Source of the DNA: Stanieria sp. NIES-3757
GTDB taxonomy: Bacteria > Cyanobacteriota > Cyanobacteriia > Cyanobacteriales > Xenococcaceae
DNA length: 64,000 nt
Assembly: GCA_002355455.1 (NCBI GenBank)
Contig: AP017375.1
Coordinates: 1,674,001 to 1,738,000 of the forward strand
Direction of reading: 5' to 3'
Position 1 is the first letter of the stretch. Each line of letters begins with the position of its first letter. Under the pieces are notes generated by a model. It had not been told where the DNA came from. It ran no database searches and worked only from the letters and a program-made list of their open reading frames with translations. Shown here piece after piece: positions 17,031-25,484 of this stretch. The translations under genes were made by a program, and so were the position numbers.

Positions 17031-19006
17031 TGGTTGTACGATTTGGTAGAGATATTTGCGGTAATCTTGAAACGGCAGAGTCAAGAGAATGGTTGGTTAC
17101 GAATGGCATTGGTGGTTTTGCTGCTGGTACGATCGCAGGAATGTTAACCAGACGCTATCATGGTTTATTGATCGCAGCACTTAAACCTCCTTTAGGTAGG
17201 ACTTTATTGGTTAGCAAGTTAGAAGAAACGGCAAATTATCAAGGACAATCTTATTATTTATCTACTAATCGTTGGACTGATGGTAGTATCGATCCTCAAG
17301 GTTATTTACATCTGGAAAGTTTTCGTTTGGAAGGAACTATTCCTGTTTGGCAATATGCTTGTGCTGATACTTTATTAGAAAAAAGAATCTGGATGCAGCA
17401 GGGACAAAATACTACTTATATTCAATATCATTTGCTGCGTGGTACTCAACTCTTAAAACTTAATCTCAAAGCGTTAATTAATTGCCGAGATTTTCATGGC
17501 ATTACTCAAACAGACGATAAACAGATTAGCATCCGTAAGATTGAAAGAGGAGTCTGCGTTAACATCCAGAGTTTACCTTTATATTTATTTGCTACTGAAG
17601 GCAATATTTCTATTGAAGACAATTGGTATTATGGTTTCGATCTAGCAGTAGAGAGATATCGCGGTTTAAGCGATTACGAAAATCATTTTCATGCTGCTAC
17701 TTTTAATGTTGTTTTAGAACCTAATCAATCAATCACGCTCGTAGCTTCCACTGAAGCACATCCCAATTTGAATGATCAAACCGCTTTGGTAAATCGTCGT
17801 AATTACGAAGAAAACTTATTAACAGAATTTCCTCATCCCACTGCACCCGATTGGATTAAACAGTTAGTTTTAGCTGCCGACCAATTTATTGTCTCTCGTA
17901 CTTTACCCAATGAACCCGATGGGAAAACCATCATTGCGGGATATCCCTGGTTTGGAGATTGGGGTAGGGATACAATGATTAGTTTATCAGGATTAACTCT
18001 AGCTACAGGTCGTTTTGAGATTGCTCGTCCGATTTTACGTACCTTGGCTTATTATGTAGATCGGGGAATGTTACCTAATGTGTTTCCCGATCGAGGCGAA
18101 ACTCCTCACTACAATACAGTAGATGCTACTCTGTGGTATTTTGAAGCGATTCGTGCTTATTATGAAGTAACGAAAGATGATGAGTTATTAAAAGAACTAT
18201 TTCCCAAATTAGCAGAGATTATTGACTGGCATAAACAAGGGACTCGCTACAATATTGCGATCGATGCTGAAGATGGTTTACTTTATGCAGGAGAAGAGGG
18301 AGTTCAACTTACGTGGATGGATGCCAAAGTTAACAATTGGGTAGTAACTCCTCGGATTGGTAAGCCTATTGAAGTAAATGCTCTCTGGTACAACGCTTTA
18401 ACGATAATCCAGCAATTTGCCCAATATTTAGGTAAACCTGACCGAGAATACGCCCAAATGACAGAACAAACTGCGAAGGGTTTTCAACGTTTTTGGCATG
18501 ATTCTCAAGGTTGTTGCTATGATGTTTTGGACTCTCCTCAAGGAAATGATGCTTCTGTACGTCCTAATCAAATTTTTGCCGTGTCTTTACCCACAAATAC
18601 TCAGATTTTATCTCTTTTGACCAAAGAACAACAAAAAGCCGTAGTTGATACTTGCGCTAGATTATTGCTTACTTCTCACGGATTGCGATCGCTTTCCACC
18701 GCTCATCCTGATTATCAAGGACATTATGGTGGCGGAGTAGTACAGCGAGATGGGAGTTATCATCAAGGTACGGTTTGGGGATGGCTGATCGGTGCATTTG
18801 TCCAAGCACATTTAAAAGTTTATCAAAATCCTGTTGTTGCTCGCACTTTTTTACAACCAATGGCAACTCATTTACAAGCAGCTTGTGTTGGTAATCTTAG
18901 TGAAATTTTTGATGGCGATCCGCCTTTTACTCCTAGAGGTGCATTTGCCCAAGCTTGGACAGTAGCAGAAGTATTAAGAGCCTGGGTTTTACTCAATCAA
19001 GATTAA
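17030..19006 (+). CDS. Amylo-alpha-1,6-glucosidase / glycogen debranching-type enzyme
   Basis: 658 residues starting with GTG, overlapping the previous stop. The N-terminal domain carries EWLVTNGIGGFAAGTIAGM and RRYHGLLIAALKPP, typical of the debranching-enzyme N-terminal family. The C-terminal (alpha/alpha)6 domain has WFGDWGRDTMISLSGLTLAT, NVFPDRGETPHYNTVDATLW, and late motifs SYHQGTVWGWLIGAF and EIFDGDPPFTPRGAFAQAW. Acidic residues in GDWGRD and near YNTVDATLW are candidate catalytic groups. It should hydrolyse alpha-1,6 branch stubs of glycogen in the cytosol. It is distinct from the GlgX (GH13) debrancher. Coupling to a flavin-fold gene is unexplained. Confidence 0.9.
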   Translation: MVVRFGRDICGNLETAESREWLVTNGIGGFAAGTIAGMLTRRYHGLLIAALKPPLGRTLLVSKLEETANYQGQSYYLSTNRWTDGSIDPQGYLHLESFRLEGTIPVWQYACADTLLEKRIWMQQGQNTTYIQYHLLRGTQLLKLNLKALINCRDFHGITQTDDKQISIRKIERGVCVNIQSLPLYLFATEGNISIEDNWYYGFDLAVERYRGLSDYENHFHAATFNVVLEPNQSITLVASTEAHPNLNDQTALVNRRNYEENLLTEFPHPTAPDWIKQLVLAADQFIVSRTLPNEPDGKTIIAGYPWFGDWGRDTMISLSGLTLATGRFEIARPILRTLAYYVDRGMLPNVFPDRGETPHYNTVDATLWYFEAIRAYYEVTKDDELLKELFPKLAEIIDWHKQGTRYNIAIDAEDGLLYAGEEGVQLTWMDAKVNNWVVTPRIGKPIEVNALWYNALTIIQQFAQYLGKPDREYAQMTEQTAKGFQRFWHDSQGCCYDVLDSPQGNDASVRPNQIFAVSLPTNTQILSLLTKEQQKAVVDTCARLLLTSHGLRSLSTAHPDYQGHYGGGVVQRDGSYHQGTVWGWLIGAFVQAHLKVYQNPVVARTFLQPMATHLQAACVGNLSEIFDGDPPFTPRGAFAQAWTVAEVLRAWVLLNQD

Positions 19007-19094
19007 ATTCTTTTCTTCAAATTATCAAACCTAAAAAAACTCTAAGTCTTGCTAATTCAATATTTTTAGAGGAATCAAACCTCCAGTATATATG

Positions 19095-21722
19095 CTAAAA
19101 ATCTTTTTTTAATTGTTGCAAAATTTCCTGTTCATAAAGAGAAAATATATTCGACCAGTCATATTGTGATTCGACTAAATCACGTCCATTTTGACGTAAT
19201 TTGTCACGTAAAGAGCGATCACAATTAAGTTGTAAAACTGCTTCAGCAAATTCATGAGGACGGTCTCGAATCAACAAATGTTGACCATCAATTACTTCTA
19301 AACCTTCACAACCCAAACTGGTCGAAACCACAGGTAAACCCATCGCCAGAGCCTGAAGAATTTTGAGCCGAGTACCACTGCCCAAACGTAAAGGCACGAC
19401 GGCAATGCGACAATCTCGAGCAACTTCACTCATGTCTGTAGGATTAGCAATGACTTCAATGTTTGAATTGGCTCGAGCTAAATTCTCAATAATTGACGGT
19501 GGTTCTCGACCAGCAATACACAAAGAAAGGGCTGGATTAGTTGACTGAATTTGGGAAAAAATCTGTTCCACAAAATAAATCACAGCATCAATATTAGGAA
19601 CATAGCTCATAGTTCCCATAAATAAGATTTTACTAGCCTGACTATTATCTACCAGCACAATAGTTTTCGTATCAATCCCATTTTTGACCACCAGCGTTTT
19701 CCCACTCCGACAGCGACGGTCTAGTTCTTGTTGCTCATCTTGACTAACCACACTTCTGAGGGCAAACTTACACCAAGTTTGATTTTCGTATTCAGCTAAC
19801 AGTTGAGCTTCTCTTTGAGCATTGAGAAACGGTTTAGCAGCGTCAACCTCTTGAGCTAGCTCAGTAATGATTGCTTGATTATTTAGCTCTGCACAGCGTT
19901 GTAATAATTTTGATTCAATATTATGTTCATTGAGAATAGTAAAATGTTCGGCAAATAAAGGATAGTAAACCGTCGAAACAATAAAGTCAAACAAGACTAG
20001 CTCAAAATCAATTTGACTTAATTGTTCTAGTGTTTTCCACATATTCCACGTTTTTAAAAAATAAAGTTGTTGATGTCGTTCTGCTTGGTAAGCTGACATC
20101 GGAAAACCAATCTTAACCATAAAAGCACGCTCACAATAGCAAGCCAGTTGTTCTTCAATTACATAGTCTTCTTCAGTAAAAATTAGAGCCACTACCGTCA
20201 GATGATGACGACTCCCAAAATATTTAATCTGCTCAAACATTCGTATGGCTGCACCTCCTTTTTGAGGTGGATAAGGAGGAAAAGGAAAAATCATTAATAT
20301 TTTTAAGGGTTTGGCTGAGGAAGGATGGTGAGGCATTTCTTCGGAAGCTTGAAGCATTTGCTGACAATAATCAGTCAGTTTTTGCCATCGATGTTGTAAC
20401 TGTAAGGCTTGTCCTAAATTTTGTTGAAATTGCTCAACCTCTGGTTGTAATCTTATCGCCTGGCGATAAATGGCGATCGCTTCTGCTAAATCGTATCTCT
20501 CTTGAAGTGCCTCAGCTAAAGCGTTCTGATACTCGGCATTGTCTGGCACTAATTCTGTGGCTTGGCGCAAACAAATAATTGCACCTTCAAGTTCTTTTTG
20601 TGTGATTAATTTCTGACCTAGTTGAAAGTAGGTTTGTCCGTAAAGAGTGATTTCTGATTGTTCTGGTTGATATGCCAATAGTTGTTGAACTTGAGCGATT
20701 TTCGATTCGTAATGTTTGAGTAATGGCAATACTTTGAGATGAGCGAGTGCTTGTTGCCATTCTGGTAAATTGCTTAGGGCATAGACATCAAATTCACAGG
20801 CATATATTTTGGCGCAATTTTCAAACGTATTGAGCCAACGAGCGATTATTTCTACCCAAGAATAAGGGGCGCATTGTTGAGATTTCTCTAAATATTGAGC
20901 CATTTGGCTGGGCAAACCACCTTGATAACATAGCCATGCCAACCAAGAAAAATGATAAAAACGCGCTTGATTTTCTAGCTTTCGTATTGATTTTGGTAAA
21001 TCACTTCTTGAAAAGAAGTAATCTTGCATTTCTTCAGAATTTTTGGCTTGTTTTAGAGTAGATTTCCACGTAACGCTATTTTGGTGTCTTCGATATTTAA
21101 TGGTTATTTTTGGTAGCCATGTACCTTGACAGCCTTGTATTACCATCCTTAAAGTAACTTCTACGTCTTCGCTAGAAAAGAAACGAGTATTGAAACCACC
21201 AACCCGATCAAACCATTCTCGGCGAAACATCATGGCACTGGGTAGTACTGGTTTGTGTAGTAGCCATACTTCAGGGGTTAAATCGGGAATTTCATGCCAA
21301 GGTTCTACGTCCATGACCGCGTCACCATTTTCTTTGATGACACGAAAACCACTATTAACTATACCGATCTTTGGTTGTTGCTCAAAAATTGCTACTTGTT
21401 CTTGTAGTTTATGCGGTAAAAACAGGTCATCTGCATCTAAAAAAGCAATTAATTCTCCTCTAGCTAAATCTAATCCTCTATTTCTGGCTTCAGAAACTCC
21501 CTGATTAGTTTGATAGAAGTAACGAATCTTGTTTAAGTAGGGTTTGATGATTGCTTGAGTATTGTCTGTAGAACCATCATCAATCACAATAATTTCATAG
21601 TTTTTATATGTCTGATTGATTACGCTTTCAATTGCTTGAGATATATATTTAGCACAATTAAAACTTGGTATAATTACACTTACTTTTGGCTGTTCAATTC
21701 TTACGCCTTTTTCAATTAACAT
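19095..21722 (-). CDS. Fused glycosyltransferase: GT2 - TPR - GT4
   Basis: 875 residues with two glycosyltransferase modules. Residues about 11-230 are a GT2 domain (VSVIIPSFNCAKYISQAIES, VIDDGSTDNTQAII, DxD in IAFLDADDLFLPHKL). Residues about 360-460 hold TPR motifs (GAIICLRQATELVPDNAEYQ). Residues about 475-870 are a GT4-like GT-B domain (MIFPFPPYPPQKGGAAIRMF, KILFMGTMSYVPNIDAVIYF, VVPLRLGSGTRLKILQALAM, GLPVVSTSLGCEGLEV). No signal peptide, so it is cytosolic, with the TPR arm perhaps holding an acceptor protein or partner. It is the last gene of the minus-strand cluster and a duplicate of the truncated upstream gene. Confidence 0.88.
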   Translation of the reverse strand: MLIEKGVRIEQPKVSVIIPSFNCAKYISQAIESVINQTYKNYEIIVIDDGSTDNTQAIIKPYLNKIRYFYQTNQGVSEARNRGLDLARGELIAFLDADDLFLPHKLQEQVAIFEQQPKIGIVNSGFRVIKENGDAVMDVEPWHEIPDLTPEVWLLHKPVLPSAMMFRREWFDRVGGFNTRFFSSEDVEVTLRMVIQGCQGTWLPKITIKYRRHQNSVTWKSTLKQAKNSEEMQDYFFSRSDLPKSIRKLENQARFYHFSWLAWLCYQGGLPSQMAQYLEKSQQCAPYSWVEIIARWLNTFENCAKIYACEFDVYALSNLPEWQQALAHLKVLPLLKHYESKIAQVQQLLAYQPEQSEITLYGQTYFQLGQKLITQKELEGAIICLRQATELVPDNAEYQNALAEALQERYDLAEAIAIYRQAIRLQPEVEQFQQNLGQALQLQHRWQKLTDYCQQMLQASEEMPHHPSSAKPLKILMIFPFPPYPPQKGGAAIRMFEQIKYFGSRHHLTVVALIFTEEDYVIEEQLACYCERAFMVKIGFPMSAYQAERHQQLYFLKTWNMWKTLEQLSQIDFELVLFDFIVSTVYYPLFAEHFTILNEHNIESKLLQRCAELNNQAIITELAQEVDAAKPFLNAQREAQLLAEYENQTWCKFALRSVVSQDEQQELDRRCRSGKTLVVKNGIDTKTIVLVDNSQASKILFMGTMSYVPNIDAVIYFVEQIFSQIQSTNPALSLCIAGREPPSIIENLARANSNIEVIANPTDMSEVARDCRIAVVPLRLGSGTRLKILQALAMGLPVVSTSLGCEGLEVIDGQHLLIRDRPHEFAEAVLQLNCDRSLRDKLRQNGRDLVESQYDWSNIFSLYEQEILQQLKKDF

Positions 21723-21748
21723 TCTTCAAATAATACTTTTATTCTATA

Positions 21749-21857
21749 TTGCAAAATTTCCTGCTCATAAAGAGAAAAGATATGAGACCAATCCTATTGC
21801 GATTCGACTAAATCACGTCCATTTTGACGCAATTTGTCACATAAAGAGCGATCACAA
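21749..21857 (-). pseudogene. 3' remnant of the duplicated GT2-TPR-GT4 gene
   Basis: This segment is nearly identical to the 3' end of the downstream copy (about 19116-19224): the same CAAAATTTCCTG, CATAAAGAGAAAA and GAGCGATCACAA stretches in the same order. It shows that the upstream copy was once full length. About 1.15 kb coding for its GT4 domain (matching about 19225-20380) was deleted, leaving only this tail after the new stop codon. Confidence 0.8.
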
Positions 21858-23288
21858 CTTTTGCCATCGATGTTGTAACTGTAAGGCTTGTCCTAAATTT
21901 TGTTGAAATTGCTCAACCTCTGGTTGTAATCTTATCGCCTGGCGATAAATGGCGATCGCTTCTGCTAAATCGTATCTCTCTTGAAGTGCCTCAGCTAAAG
22001 CGTTCTGATACTCGGCATTGTCTGGCACTAATTCTGTGGCTTGGCGCAAACAAATAATTGCACCTTCAAGTTCTTTTTGTGTGATTAATTTCTGACCTAG
22101 TTGAAAGTAGGTTTGTCCGTAAAGAGTGATTTCTGATTGTTCTGGTTGATATGCCAATAGTTGTTGAACTTGAGCGATTTTCGATTCGTAATGTTTGAGT
22201 AATGGCAATACTTTGAGATGAGCGAGTGCTTGTTGCCATTCTGGTAAATTGCTTAGGGCATAGACATCAAATTCACAGGCATATATTTTGGCGCAATTTT
22301 CAAACGTATTGAGCCAACGAGCGATTATTTCTACCCAAGAATAAGGGGCGCATTGTTGAGATTTCTCTAAATATTGAGCCATTTGGCTGGGCAAACCACC
22401 TTGATAACATAGCCATGCCAACCAAGAAAAATGATAAAAACGCGCTTGATTTTCTAGCTTTCGCATTGATTTTGGTAAATCACTTCTTGAAAAGAAGTAA
22501 TCTTGCATTTCTTCTGCTTTTGCAATATGTTTTAAAAGACTGGAGCGTTCAAAAGAAGTAGCACTGTGAGCGGAGCGACGATAGCAAGCAGTTATACTAG
22601 GTAACCAAGTAGATTGACAACCTTGAATAACCATTCGCAGAGTAAGTTCCATATCTTCACATGGAAAAAAGCGTTGCTTAAAACCACCAAATCGATCAAA
22701 CCATTCTCGGCGAAACATCATGGCACTGGGTAGTACTGGTTTGTGTAGTAGCCATACTTCAGGGGTTAAATCGGGAATTTCATGCCAACGTTCTACGTCC
22801 ATGACCGCATCACCATTTTCTTTGATGACACGAAAACCACTATTAACTATACCGATCTTTGGTTGTTGCTCAAAAATTGCTACTTGTTCTTGTAGTTTAT
22901 GCGGTAAAAACAGGTCATCTGCATCTAAAAAAGCAATTAATTCTCCTCTGGCTAAATCTAATCCTTTATTTCTGGCTTCAGCAGCCCCCTGATTAGTTTG
23001 ATAGAAGTAACGAATCTTGTTTAAGTAGGGTTTGATGATTGCTTGAGTATTGTCTGTAGAACCATCATCAATCACAATAATTTCATAGTTTTTATATGTC
23101 TGATTGATTACGCTTTCAATTGCTTGAGATATATATTTAGCACAATTAAAACTTGGTATAATTACACTTACTTTTGGCTGTTCAATTCTTACGCCTTTTT
23201 CAAAAAAATGTTGCATTTTAAGATTGGGAATTAATGATTGGCAGAGATGGGTTGGTTGTTTAAAACAGTTTCCTATTTTAGCAAACAC
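21852..23288 (-). CDS. GT2 glycosyltransferase-TPR, truncated duplicate lacking the GT4 domain
   Basis: 478 residues: an extra N-terminal leader (about 30 residues), then a GT2 domain with DxD (FLDADDLFLPHKL) and the TPR region, ending abruptly at HRWQKL. In the downstream copy the same spot continues into the GT4 domain. Protein and DNA are almost identical to that copy except for a block coding for about 55 residues (22515-22680 against 21036-21195), which covers the end of the GT2 acceptor region (CEDMELTLRM, then YRRSAHSATSFERSSL). The truncation is a clean deletion; the GT2-TPR part may still work. An expression-ready start could also lie at MQHFFEKGVRIEQPK. Confidence 0.75.
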   Translation of the reverse strand: MFAKIGNCFKQPTHLCQSLIPNLKMQHFFEKGVRIEQPKVSVIIPSFNCAKYISQAIESVINQTYKNYEIIVIDDGSTDNTQAIIKPYLNKIRYFYQTNQGAAEARNKGLDLARGELIAFLDADDLFLPHKLQEQVAIFEQQPKIGIVNSGFRVIKENGDAVMDVERWHEIPDLTPEVWLLHKPVLPSAMMFRREWFDRFGGFKQRFFPCEDMELTLRMVIQGCQSTWLPSITACYRRSAHSATSFERSSLLKHIAKAEEMQDYFFSRSDLPKSMRKLENQARFYHFSWLAWLCYQGGLPSQMAQYLEKSQQCAPYSWVEIIARWLNTFENCAKIYACEFDVYALSNLPEWQQALAHLKVLPLLKHYESKIAQVQQLLAYQPEQSEITLYGQTYFQLGQKLITQKELEGAIICLRQATELVPDNAEYQNALAEALQERYDLAEAIAIYRQAIRLQPEVEQFQQNLGQALQLQHRWQKL

Positions 23289-23361
23289 AATGCAAATATA
23301 TTTTAATAATAATTGTTTATTGATGTGTTATTAAAAACGCAGCACAATAAACTAGTAATAT

Positions 23362-24186
23362 TTATTTATCTGGTAAATATTGAGATAAACTTTTATCTTC
23401 GATACCTTGAACAAATTCTTTGTAGTTGATTATTTTTTCTTCAATATTTGCTCTAGTATCTTGCTTTTTTAGAATTTTGATGTAATTTTCACTAGGTAAT
23501 TGATATTCTTTCGGAAATTCAATCCCAATATTTTTCAGAAAATTATCTAAATATTTTAATTTATCTAGATTGGTTTTATGAGCATGAATATCTTCATAAT
23601 TAATTACAAAATATCCTTGTTTATCTATATTATGATAACTCTCAAAAAACTCATACCATTGTTCGGCTCGATTTACCCATTTTTCAAATTTTTCCACCGA
23701 TAATGATATTTGAATTTGAGAAGTGTCAAAATTATTCCATCTATTAGTTTTAAGAGCAATTTCATGAGATATATATGCAGCTAATAAATCTCTTTTTACT
23801 AAAATTTTTTTTATGTTTTTATTCTTGATAATTGCTGATTCTATCATCTTTTTATCTAGATGATCTGGAAACAATTTAAAACTAATATGTCTTTCTGGAT
23901 TAAAGTAAACTAAAATATCTATTAATTCAGAGGGGTTGTTACGTATCCACTGAATTAAGTTAGTATCTTCAGCATTTAAGAAATTAAAACAATATTTTTG
24001 ATTTATATATTTTATTATTCCTTCTGTATTGCTTTTGTAGCCTGCGTGAAATTGCTGGGGATGAAAAATTTCATAATAAGAAGTAATTAAAGGATGATGA
24101 TACATTAAAGAGCATAAAAAGTTTGTCCCAGTTCTAGGTATGGCAATCCAAGCTAAGATTTGAAACTGAGGTTTATCTAAAATCAT
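23362..24186 (-). CDS. Sulfotransferase family protein
   Basis: About 274 residues from ATG 24186; a TTG at 24219 would add 11 residues. The N-terminus has the PAPS 5'-phosphosulfate loop in AWIAIPRTGTNFLCSLM. Further on, ILVKRDLLAAYISHEIALK supplies the RD...S pattern used for the 3'-phosphate. These features fit PAPS-dependent sulfotransferases, which move sulfate to sugar or protein hydroxyl groups. The acceptor is not evident; the flanking glycosyltransferase and FkbM genes suggest a glycan. It is in the minus-strand cluster, 49 bases after the FkbM-TPR stop, so co-transcription is likely. Confidence 0.8.
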   Translation of the reverse strand: MILDKPQFQILAWIAIPRTGTNFLCSLMYHHPLITSYYEIFHPQQFHAGYKSNTEGIIKYINQKYCFNFLNAEDTNLIQWIRNNPSELIDILVYFNPERHISFKLFPDHLDKKMIESAIIKNKNIKKILVKRDLLAAYISHEIALKTNRWNNFDTSQIQISLSVEKFEKWVNRAEQWYEFFESYHNIDKQGYFVINYEDIHAHKTNLDKLKYLDNFLKNIGIEFPKEYQLPSENYIKILKKQDTRANIEEKIINYKEFVQGIEDKSLSQYLPDK

Positions 24187-24235
24187 AATCAAACAAACAT
24201 TTTTGACAGAAAAGCGCAACGCACATAATACTTAA

Positions 24236-25462
24236 TTATTTTTTCTGTTTGAAAAGATCGTCAACACTTTGAGATACCCAGTCTGGTTGTTGAGGTTCGA
24301 TCTCAATCGCCTTTTGATAGGCAACTAAGGCTTGCTCTAACTGTCCTTTCTGATGCAAAATATAACCAATACAACGATATACCCAGTCTGGTTGTTGAGG
24401 TTCGATCTCAATCGCCTTTTGATAGGCAACTAAGGCTTCATCTAATCTATTTTGTTTGTGCAGAGTATCGCCCAAAGTATGATAAAGCCAGGCTGGTTGC
24501 TGAGGTTCGATCTCAATTGCCTTTTGATACGCGACTAACGCTTCATTTAATTTGTTTTGTTGTTTAAGAATATTCCCAAGAGTATAGTATACCCAATCAG
24601 GTTGCAGTGGTTCTAACTTAATTGCCTGGCGATAACTAGCAACTGCTCCAGTTAAATCTCCCTGTTGTTTCTGATAATTCGCTAACTGAACATAAATTGT
24701 TGAATTGTAAGGTTCTATGTTTAAAGCTTGTTGATAAGCAGCGATCGCTTTTGAAGCTTTTTGTTGAAGGCTAAAATTATTACCCAAACTAATATAATGA
24801 TTAGCATTTATTTCACTTTGTTTTTCTATGGCTATACTTTGGTGTAAAAAAAATTGTTCGTATAACTGATCTAGATTAAAAGGATTTTTTACGTTTACAT
24901 ATCCTTTAGCAACTAATAAATCGTTACACGCAATTCCTTCTACACTAATTGCTAAAATTTTATATTTTTCAAAAGGAAATACTTCTAATACTGACAATTC
25001 ACTACCTTCTATATCCATTGCCAAATAATGAATTACTTGGGGAGCATTATATTTTTTAAGTAATTCGTATAAACTAATAGATTCTTTTTGAGTCTCTTGT
25101 CCTTTAGAAATAATTTCTTGAGAGTTACTTTTGTATTTAATTAGATGAGATTTGATCCCACTTAACATAGGATTAATTTGACTACTCTCTCCTTGAATAT
25201 AAGTTACTATTCCACTGCGATCTGATAGACATTTATTTTCACAAATACTATTAGGACGATTTTTAATTAATTCTTGGAAATAGTTATCATTAGGTTCAAT
25301 ACAAATTCCTGTCCATTGAAAATATTTTTCTAAAACGTAACAACTACTAGCTTCGATTCCATTACAAGCACCAGCTTCAATAAAATATTTACTATATTCA
25401 TTGGGAAAAATATGTTCAACAATCCAGCGATCATTATTTGTTAATGTATTTTTATATTGCAT
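24236..25462 (-). CDS. FkbM family methyltransferase fused to TPR repeats
   Basis: 408 residues. The N-terminal 210 residues are an FkbM-type methyltransferase: YFIEAGACNGIEASSC (SAM loop), GICIEPNDNYFQELIK, NKCLSDRSGIVTYIQG, and LAMDIEGSELSVLEVFPF. From about 218 onward five TPR units follow. The last three repeat a 35-residue unit almost word for word (ALVAYQKAIEIEPQQP), reflecting 105-base DNA repeats. FkbM enzymes O-methylate sugars or polyketides in known cases; here a sugar hydroxyl is the likely target. The TPR arm parallels that in the neighbouring glycosyltransferases, suggesting a shared docking partner. Confidence 0.88.
   Translation of the reverse strand: MQYKNTLTNNDRWIVEHIFPNEYSKYFIEAGACNGIEASSCYVLEKYFQWTGICIEPNDNYFQELIKNRPNSICENKCLSDRSGIVTYIQGESSQINPMLSGIKSHLIKYKSNSQEIISKGQETQKESISLYELLKKYNAPQVIHYLAMDIEGSELSVLEVFPFEKYKILAISVEGIACNDLLVAKGYVNVKNPFNLDQLYEQFFLHQSIAIEKQSEINANHYISLGNNFSLQQKASKAIAAYQQALNIEPYNSTIYVQLANYQKQQGDLTGAVASYRQAIKLEPLQPDWVYYTLGNILKQQNKLNEALVAYQKAIEIEPQQPAWLYHTLGDTLHKQNRLDEALVAYQKAIEIEPQQPDWVYRCIGYILHQKGQLEQALVAYQKAIEIEPQQPDWVSQSVDDLFKQKK
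24275..24600 (-). repeat. 105-base direct repeats coding for TPR units
   Basis: About three near-identical 105-base units; copies starting near 24275 and 24380 share the stretch TACCCAGTCTGGTTGTTGAG and what follows. Each codes for 35 residues of a TPR in the FkbM-TPR gene. Copy number could change by slippage without breaking the frame. Confidence 0.8.
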
Positions 25463-25484
25463 CTATAAATATAATTTGTTTATT

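Noticed and set aside
24275-24600. 105-base direct repeats considered as non-coding satellite
   Set aside because: They are in frame and code for TPR units in the FkbM gene.
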